From: JBBRLA01 sp038231615 | GTDB taxonomy: Bacteria; Myxococcota_A; Polyangia; Palsa-1104; JAEUJZ01 | Reading direction: 5' to 3' | DNA: 11,210 nucleotides | NCBI GenBank assembly: GCA_038231615.1 | Contig: JBBRLA010000243.1 | Coordinates: 1 to 11,210 of the forward strand | Shown here: positions 6,497-11,210 of the stretch, one piece after another | Numbering within the stretch: position 1 is the first letter of the stretch | Layout of the letters: each line of letters starts with the position of its first letter | Program-made: the position numbers and the translations under genes | Notes under the pieces: model-generated | Database searches by the model: none | What the model was told of the DNA's origin: nothing | Seen by the model: the letters and a program-made list of their open reading frames with translations, nothing else

Positions 6497-6519
6497 CCGC
6501 CCTCTGCTACATTGCCTTA

Positions 6520-7554
6520 ATGATGATGCGCCGATTCGTACCCCTGGTCTTGCTCCTCATCTGTCTCGCCGCCCCGGCACGGGCGGCCGAGCCCGACGCG
6601 CTTTACCCGGCGATCGAACCCTTCCGTACGGGCATGCTGAAGGTCTCCCCGCCCCACGAACTCTACTATGAACTTTCGGGCAACCCGAAGGGGCGCCCGG
6701 CCATCCTGCTTCACGGCGGCCCCGGCTCCAGCAGTTCCCCCGATGGGCGGCGACTGCACAATCCCCGGCGCTGGCTCATTGTCCAGTATGACCAGCGCGG
6801 TTGCGGCAAGAGCCGCCCCTTGCGCGAGTTGCGCGATAACGACACCCCCCACCTCGTCCAAGACATCGAAGCCCTGCGGCAGCACCTTCACCTGGGCCAG
6901 GTGCAGATCGTCGGCGGCTCGTGGGGCTCCACCCTGGCCCTGGCCTACGCCGAGCGCTACCCGCAAAATGTCTCCTCCCTGGTGCTGCGCGGCGTGTACC
7001 TGGCCACCGCCGCCGAGGACGACTTCTTCTATTACGGCGGCGCCGGCTCGTTCTTCCCCGAGTCGTTCGAGCAGGCCCGCGACAGCCTGCCCCACCCGGA
7101 GCGCCATGACTACCCCCAGCAGATCGTCTCCGTCCTGCAGGGGACCGACCCGGCACGCAGGCTGAAGGTGGCGCGGGCCTGGACCGACTTCGAGACCCGC
7201 CTGGCCCGACCCGAAAGCACCGAAGAGGAGGTCACAAAGGCCATCAGCGACAAGGACGTCGAGACGGTCGGCCTCATGGAGGCGTATTACATCGCCCATC
7301 ATTGCTTCCTGAAGGAAGGTCAGCTCTTGCAGGACGCCGGGCAGCTGCGGGCCATCCCCACCGTCATCATTCAGGGCCGGCTGGACTTCGTCTGCCCTCC
7401 CATCGCCGCCTACCGCCTGTCCCAGGCCCTGCCCGGGGCGCGCCTGGTGTGGGTGCAAAGGGGAGGTCACAGCAGCCGCAGCCCAGACGTCCGCGCCGCC
7501 CTGGTCGCCACCATTCGCTCCTTCGATAGCGCGCCGCTCATCGACGCCAGGTGA
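6520..7554 (+). CDS. pip: Prolyl aminopeptidase (proline iminopeptidase), exported
   Basis: A 344-residue alpha/beta hydrolase of peptidase family S33, which releases N-terminal proline from peptides. Family marks are HGGPG (65-69, oxyanion region), DQRGCGKS (91-98), the nucleophile elbow GGSWGS with Ser134, the acid at Asp289 in GRLDFVCPP and His317 in GGHS. Order and spacing fit an intact Ser-Asp-His triad, and the length is near the usual 310-330 plus a signal. The N-terminus is a signal peptide: Arg4-Arg5, hydrophobic core 7-19, cleavage near ARA|AEP (21-25), so this copy probably works in the periplasm, whereas many family members are cytoplasmic. The start is one of three consecutive ATGs at 6520, 6523 and 6526; no Shine-Dalgarno is visible before them. 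The open frame runs back to 6367 through the tandem repeat, but that part is repeat-encoded and would bury the signal. Its stop abuts the stop of the opposing RND gene. Confidence 0.92.
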   Translation: MMMRRFVPLVLLLICLAAPARAAEPDALYPAIEPFRTGMLKVSPPHELYYELSGNPKGRPAILLHGGPGSSSSPDGRRLHNPRRWLIVQYDQRGCGKSRPLRELRDNDTPHLVQDIEALRQHLHLGQVQIVGGSWGSTLALAYAERYPQNVSSLVLRGVYLATAAEDDFFYYGGAGSFFPESFEQARDSLPHPERHDYPQQIVSVLQGTDPARRLKVARAWTDFETRLARPESTEEEVTKAISDKDVETVGLMEAYYIAHHCFLKEGQLLQDAGQLRAIPTVIIQGRLDFVCPPIAAYRLSQALPGARLVWVQRGGHSSRSPDVRAALVATIRSFDSAPLIDAR

Positions 7555-10500
7555 CTATACACCGGGGTCCTTGCGGCGGAAGCGATCGCAAAGGACCAGC
7601 AGCGGGGGTTGCAGGATGCGCGGCAGGATGGCCAGGATCAGCGCCCCGCCGATGACCACCACGGCCAGCGGCTTCTGCGTCTCCGAGCCAATCCCCCGGG
7701 AGAGCGCCGCCGGCAAAAGGCCGATCATCGCGACGAAGGTGGTCATCAGCACCGGGCGCAGGCCGCGCTCCGCCGCCAGCCGGGCGCCTTCCTCCAGACC
7801 GGCTCCCTCGCGCCATAGCCGTTGGGCGTAGGTCACCACGATCAGCGAGTCCTGGATGGCGATGCCGAAGATCGAGATGAACCCCATCGCCGCCGAGATC
7901 GAGAAGTTGATCCCGGTCACCAGCAAGGCCAGAATGCCGCCACTGCAGGCGACGGGGATGCCGAGCAACACGATGAGCGTGTCGGCGCCGTTCTTCACTG
8001 CCGAGTAGACCAGGAAGCCGATGAGAAAAAGGGTGATCGGGATGATCACCAAAAGCCGCTGCGTGGTCTCGCGAAGCTGGTTGATCTCGCCGGCCCAGTC
8101 CAGGTGGGTGTCGTAGGGCAGCTTGACCTTGTCGTGGACCCGCTTTTGCGCCTCGCCGATGGCCGAAGCCAGGTCGCGGCCGCGCACGGCGAAGCGCACC
8201 GGGGTGTAGCGCTGGTTGTCCTCGCGGTAGATCACCGAAGGGCCGGTCTCCTTGATCACCTGCGCGAGCTGCCCCAGGGGCACCTGGGACCCGTCGGGCG
8301 TGGCGACCAAAATGTTGCGGATGCTCTTCAAGTCCTTGCGGTAGGGCTCGGCCCAGCGGACGGTCAGGTCGAAGTGTTTTTCTCCCTCGTAGACCTGGGT
8401 TATCGCCTGCCCGCCGATGGCCGCCTGCACCACCGCGGCCACGTCGCCGACATTCAGCCCGTAGCGGCCGCATTGGGTGCGATCGGGGGTGATGCGCACG
8501 CCGGGCTGACCCAGCGATCGAAACATGCCCAGGTCGCGCACCCCGCGGACCGTCGACATGACGTTGACGATCTCCTCGGCATTGCCCTCGTTGACGTGCA
8601 GGTCGGGCCCGATGACCTTGACCGTGTTCTCCCCCTTCACCCCGGACATGGCCTCCTCGACGTTGTCGGAAATGGCCTGCGAGAAGTTGAAGATGACGCC
8701 GGGGAAAGCGTCGGCGAACGCCCGGGACAGCTCCTCGGTCATGTTCTCCTTGGTCACGCTGGAGCGCCACTGGTTGTGGGGGCGCAGGGGGGCCAGAAGT
8801 TCCACGTTGTTGAAGCCCGAGACGTCGGTGCCGTCATCGGGGCGGCCGAGTTGGGAGATGACTGTCTCGATCTCGGGTCGGGTGCGCAGCCGAGGATCGC
8901 AGGGGATCTCGCCTTCGGCAGCGCCTGAGCCCGAGATCGGGCAGCCGAGCAGGATCGCACGCATGCGCCCAACATACTTCGCGGTCTGCTCCAGGGAGAT
9001 GGACATGGGCAGGGTGGCGCGGATCCAGAAGTTGCCCTCCTCCAACTTGGGCATGAACTCGCCACCCAGCCAGGGGAAGAGCAGCAGGCTTACCAGCACC
9101 GGAGACAGGGCGATGCACAGCGCAGCCCCCTTGCGACGCAGGGCGAAGCGGAACAGGGGCAAGTAGAAGCGGTTCAGGCGCCGCATCAGCCAGCTATCGT
9201 GCTCGTGTTCGGCATTCGACGGCTGCCTTGGGCCGTGAGACGTCTTGAACCTCAGGCCGCGCGCCGCCAACACCGGCGTCAGCGTCACCGCCATGAGGAT
9301 CGCGCCGCCGATGGCGAAGGCGTAGGTGTGGGCCATGGGCGAGAAGATCACCCCGGCCACCCCGGTCAGCGTGAAGAGCGGGACGAAGGCCACGCCGATG
9401 ATCAAGGTCGAGAACAACATCGGCGGCCCGACCTCGTAGGCGGCGGTGACGATGCGATCGTGGCTCGAACCCCGCCCGTGGGCGCCCATGTGGCGGAAGA
9501 TGTTCTCCATCATGATGACGGTGGACTCGACGACGATGCCGAAGTCCACCGCCCCCAGGGAGATCAGGTTGGCCGGGGTGCCGGTGCCGACCATGCCCAT
9601 GAAGGCCAGAAGCAGCGCCAGCGGAATGTTGATCGCGGTGATCAGCGCCGCCCGGGTGTGGCCCAGAAAGAGCCACAGCACCAGCGTTACCAGGAACATG
9701 CCGACGAGCAGATTCTCCAATACCGTATGGGTGGTCACCTTCACCAGGCTGGCGCGGTCGTAATAGGGCTCGATGTCCATGCCCGGGGGCAGGATGTGGT
9801 TCTTGCGGATGTAGTCCACCCGTTCGTGGACCCCCTCGATGGTCTTCAGGGAGTCGCCGCCGTAGCGCATGAGGACGATGCCCTCGACCACGTCGGCCTC
9901 CTGGTCCTTGCCGACGATGCCCAGGCGCGGCGCGGCACCGGCCAGCACCGAGGCCAGGTCGTGAATACGCACGGGCACGCCCTTCTTCTGGGCCACGACA
10001 ATGCTGCCGATGTCGTGCAACGACCGGATGAGGCCGACGCTGCGGACGTTGAAGGACTGCTCGCCCAGGGTCAGGCGCTGGCCGCCGACGTTCTGGTTGG
10101 CGTTGGCCACGGCGCTGGTAAGCTGCGAAAGGGCGATGTCGTGCCCTTTGAGGCGGTAGGGATCGACCTCGATGTGATACTGCTTGGTATAGCCGCCGAA
10201 GCCGGTCACGTCGATGACGCCGGGTACCTGGCGGAACTGCTTCTCCAATATCCAGTCCTGGGCGGTCTTCAACTCGGCCAGTGTGTAGCCCTTGCCGCGC
10301 ACCAGGTAGCGGTAGATCTCGCCGATGGCGTTCCACGGGGAGAGCTTGGGCTGGAGGCCGGTCGGCAGGGGCACGAAACCCAGCCGGTTGAGCACGCGCT
10401 GCTGGGCAGCATAGTAATCAACCTTCCAGGTAAAGTAGCACTTCACGCTGGAAAGCCCGAAAAGGGACTGCGAGCGGATGTGGTCCAGGTCGAGCATGCC

Positions 10501-10722
10501 GTTCAGGCCCGTCTCCAGGGGAATGGTGACGTAGCGCTCGACCTCCTCGGCGCTCCAGCCGTCGGGCTGGGTGAGGATCTCGATCATCGGCGGGACGGGG
10601 TTGGGGTAGGCCTCGATGTCCAGCTCACGGTAGGCATAGAGGCCCAGGCACAGGACGGCGACGGTCAGCGCGAAGACCCCCACCTGAAGGCGCAGGGCGA
10701 CGGCGACGAACTTCTGCACCAT
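7555..10722 (-). CDS. RND efflux permease, heavy-metal (CzcA/CusA) type
   Basis: A 1055-residue inner-membrane proton antiporter subunit. GGGAG lies 8 nt before the ATG at 10722. The layout is the standard RND one: TM1 at about 12-31, a large periplasmic domain, TM2-TM6 at about 336-487, TM7 at about 533-551, a second periplasmic domain, and TM8-TM12 at about 886-1043. The heavy-metal branch is indicated by the start RELDIEAYPNPVPPMIEI, by GEFMPKLEEGNFWIRATLP (554-572) and by the TM4 segment DFGIVVESTVIMMEN (393-407). In CzcA this segment carries Asp402, Asp408 and Glu415; here they correspond to Asp393, Glu399 and Glu406, so the middle Asp is Glu. The loop before TM7 is short and has an EHEHD patch (505-509). 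The second periplasmic domain has a Cys pair (594 and 608). The metal or other substrate cannot be assigned. No membrane-fusion protein or outer-membrane factor gene is in the window, so partners must lie elsewhere or be shared. Confidence 0.92.
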   Translation of the reverse strand: MVQKFVAVALRLQVGVFALTVAVLCLGLYAYRELDIEAYPNPVPPMIEILTQPDGWSAEEVERYVTIPLETGLNGMLDLDHIRSQSLFGLSSVKCYFTWKVDYYAAQQRVLNRLGFVPLPTGLQPKLSPWNAIGEIYRYLVRGKGYTLAELKTAQDWILEKQFRQVPGVIDVTGFGGYTKQYHIEVDPYRLKGHDIALSQLTSAVANANQNVGGQRLTLGEQSFNVRSVGLIRSLHDIGSIVVAQKKGVPVRIHDLASVLAGAAPRLGIVGKDQEADVVEGIVLMRYGGDSLKTIEGVHERVDYIRKNHILPPGMDIEPYYDRASLVKVTTHTVLENLLVGMFLVTLVLWLFLGHTRAALITAINIPLALLLAFMGMVGTGTPANLISLGAVDFGIVVESTVIMMENIFRHMGAHGRGSSHDRIVTAAYEVGPPMLFSTLIIGVAFVPLFTLTGVAGVIFSPMAHTYAFAIGGAILMAVTLTPVLAARGLRFKTSHGPRQPSNAEHEHDSWLMRRLNRFYLPLFRFALRRKGAALCIALSPVLVSLLLFPWLGGEFMPKLEEGNFWIRATLPMSISLEQTAKYVGRMRAILLGCPISGSGAAEGEIPCDPRLRTRPEIETVISQLGRPDDGTDVSGFNNVELLAPLRPHNQWRSSVTKENMTEELSRAFADAFPGVIFNFSQAISDNVEEAMSGVKGENTVKVIGPDLHVNEGNAEEIVNVMSTVRGVRDLGMFRSLGQPGVRITPDRTQCGRYGLNVGDVAAVVQAAIGGQAITQVYEGEKHFDLTVRWAEPYRKDLKSIRNILVATPDGSQVPLGQLAQVIKETGPSVIYREDNQRYTPVRFAVRGRDLASAIGEAQKRVHDKVKLPYDTHLDWAGEINQLRETTQRLLVIIPITLFLIGFLVYSAVKNGADTLIVLLGIPVACSGGILALLVTGINFSISAAMGFISIFGIAIQDSLIVVTYAQRLWREGAGLEEGARLAAERGLRPVLMTTFVAMIGLLPAALSRGIGSETQKPLAVVVIGGALILAILPRILQPPLLVLCDRFRRKDPGV

Positions 10723-10799
10723 GTCAACGTCTCCCGCGGCGGGAAGAAAGGGCGGTCACGGGGGTCATGGCCGTGGAAATTACCTGATCGAGATGAAGT

Positions 10800-10842
10800 T
10801 TTCTTGAGAAAGAAGGGAAATTCACCAGAATAAGTGAATTCC
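10800..10842. promoter_or_regulatory. Inverted repeats upstream of the RND gene, operator-like
   Basis: AATTCAC (10819-10825) and GTGAATT (10834-10840) are perfect inverted repeats around an 8-bp AT-rich spacer, with GG and CC extending the outer edges. TTTCT (10800-10804) and AGAAA (10807-10811) form a second, shorter one. The stretch is clearly more AT-rich than its surroundings and lies about 80-120 bp before the RND start, within the 151-bp gap to the next gene. A repressor or metal-sensor operator is a reasonable guess, but I cannot match it to a named regulator and no -35/-10 pair is convincing. Confidence 0.4.
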
Positions 10843-10873
10843 TTGACCCTGAGACAGCGGTCGCGGAGATCGC

Positions 10874-11210
10874 TCAGTCGTGACCCGGCAGGAGCCGGCA
10901 GGGGTTGTGCGAGAGGATGTTGCGGAAGTCCTCGAAGCCCGAGAAGGTGGTGTGGCCGGGCTCCGCGTAGGTCAGCTTGAGCAGGGGGCCGTATTCTGCC
11001 GCGGAGGTGCCGCCGAAAGTGTGGGTGGTCCCGGGCAGGTGGGCGCCGCCGAGCTGCCAATAGCATAACCCATCGTCGTCATCGCCGAGCAACCGCCCCG
11101 CCGTGAAGATCGGATAGAACGACGAACCCACCGGCGGGTTGACGCAGCCCACGCCGGTCGCGGTGTGACGTACGCCCAGGGTACGTGTTGTTTTATGGCA
11201 CCTTCCGGTA
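10874..11210 (-). CDS. Partial gene, unrecognised probable exported protein (C-terminal end)
   Basis: The frame is open from the right edge of the window to a TGA at 10874-10876, giving the last 111 codons of a longer gene. A GTG at 11152 could start a 92-residue protein, but the codons upstream of it continue in the same style (CHKTTRTLGVRHTATGVGC), so it is more likely internal. The chain has five cysteines, many Gly, Thr and Pro, and short aromatic stretches (SSFYPIFTAG, CYWQLGG, TFGGTSAAEYG, FEDFRNILSHNPC). This fits a disulfide-bonded secreted or cell-surface protein, but I do not recognise the family. It reads towards the RND gene on the same strand with a 151-bp gap. Confidence 0.65.
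   Translation of the reverse strand, partial: TGRCHKTTRTLGVRHTATGVGCVNPPVGSSFYPIFTAGRLLGDDDDGLCYWQLGGAHLPGTTHTFGGTSAAEYGPLLKLTYAEPGHTTFSGFEDFRNILSHNPCRLLPGHD

Noticed and set aside
6367..6519. In-frame extension of the aminopeptidase through the 50-bp repeat
   Set aside because: The added residues are repeat-encoded, the 50-bp period does not keep the frame, and the signal peptide begins at 6520.
9199..10833. 544-codon open frame antisense to the RND gene
   Set aside because: The peptide is rich in Gly, His, Asp, Gln and Val with no motif, as expected opposite GC-rich coding sequence. The minus strand has an unmistakable RND protein here.

Overview
GC-rich window with Gram-negative envelope genes: an outer-membrane-type beta-barrel, a lipoprotein, an RND efflux pump and several signal peptides. 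Codon use is strongly G/C at third positions and long antisense open frames are common. The gene content (a long-form DUF2961/GH172 lipoprotein, an RlmM-like methyltransferase, a KGG-repeat protein) would suit a myxobacterium or related deltaproteobacterial lineage, but that placement is inference from the look of the proteins, not a database result.

Layout from left to right. Positions 1-348 hold no convincing gene, but do carry a 131-bp imperfect inverted-repeat element (112-242). A secreted or outer-membrane beta-barrel protein follows (349-1257, +). It converges, with only 13 bp between stops, on a minus-strand pair: an RlmM-like rRNA 2'-O-methyltransferase (about 3567-4661) and, 34 bp downstream, a large DUF2961/GH172-type lipoprotein (1271-3532). 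Across a divergent control region (about 4665-4924) lies an unrecognised exported protein (4925-5710, +). Next come a KGG-repeat stress-type protein (5979-6341, +), a 50-bp tandem repeat (6364-6496) and a prolyl aminopeptidase with a signal peptide (6520-7554, +). The stop of that gene abuts, with no gap, the stop of a 1055-residue heavy-metal-type RND permease on the minus strand (7555-10722). At the right edge is the 3' end of an unrecognised minus-strand gene (10874-11210, partial).

Most products are envelope or periplasmic proteins, but the window does not read as one pathway. It is a set of short transcription units. The only clear same-strand neighbours close enough to be an operon are the methyltransferase and the GH172-type lipoprotein. 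I see no CRISPR array, transposase, integrase, tRNA or rRNA gene, and no evident undescribed multi-gene system.

The most useful observations are these. The methyltransferase reading frame continues about 158 codons upstream of its only standard start codon, and those codons look like genuine family sequence, so a non-AUG start or a sequence/mutational defect has to be assumed. The RND pump has no adaptor or outer-membrane partner in the window and has Glu in place of the middle Asp of the CzcA-type TM4 relay. The palindromic element near the left edge is the best candidate for an undescribed dispersed repeat or structured RNA.
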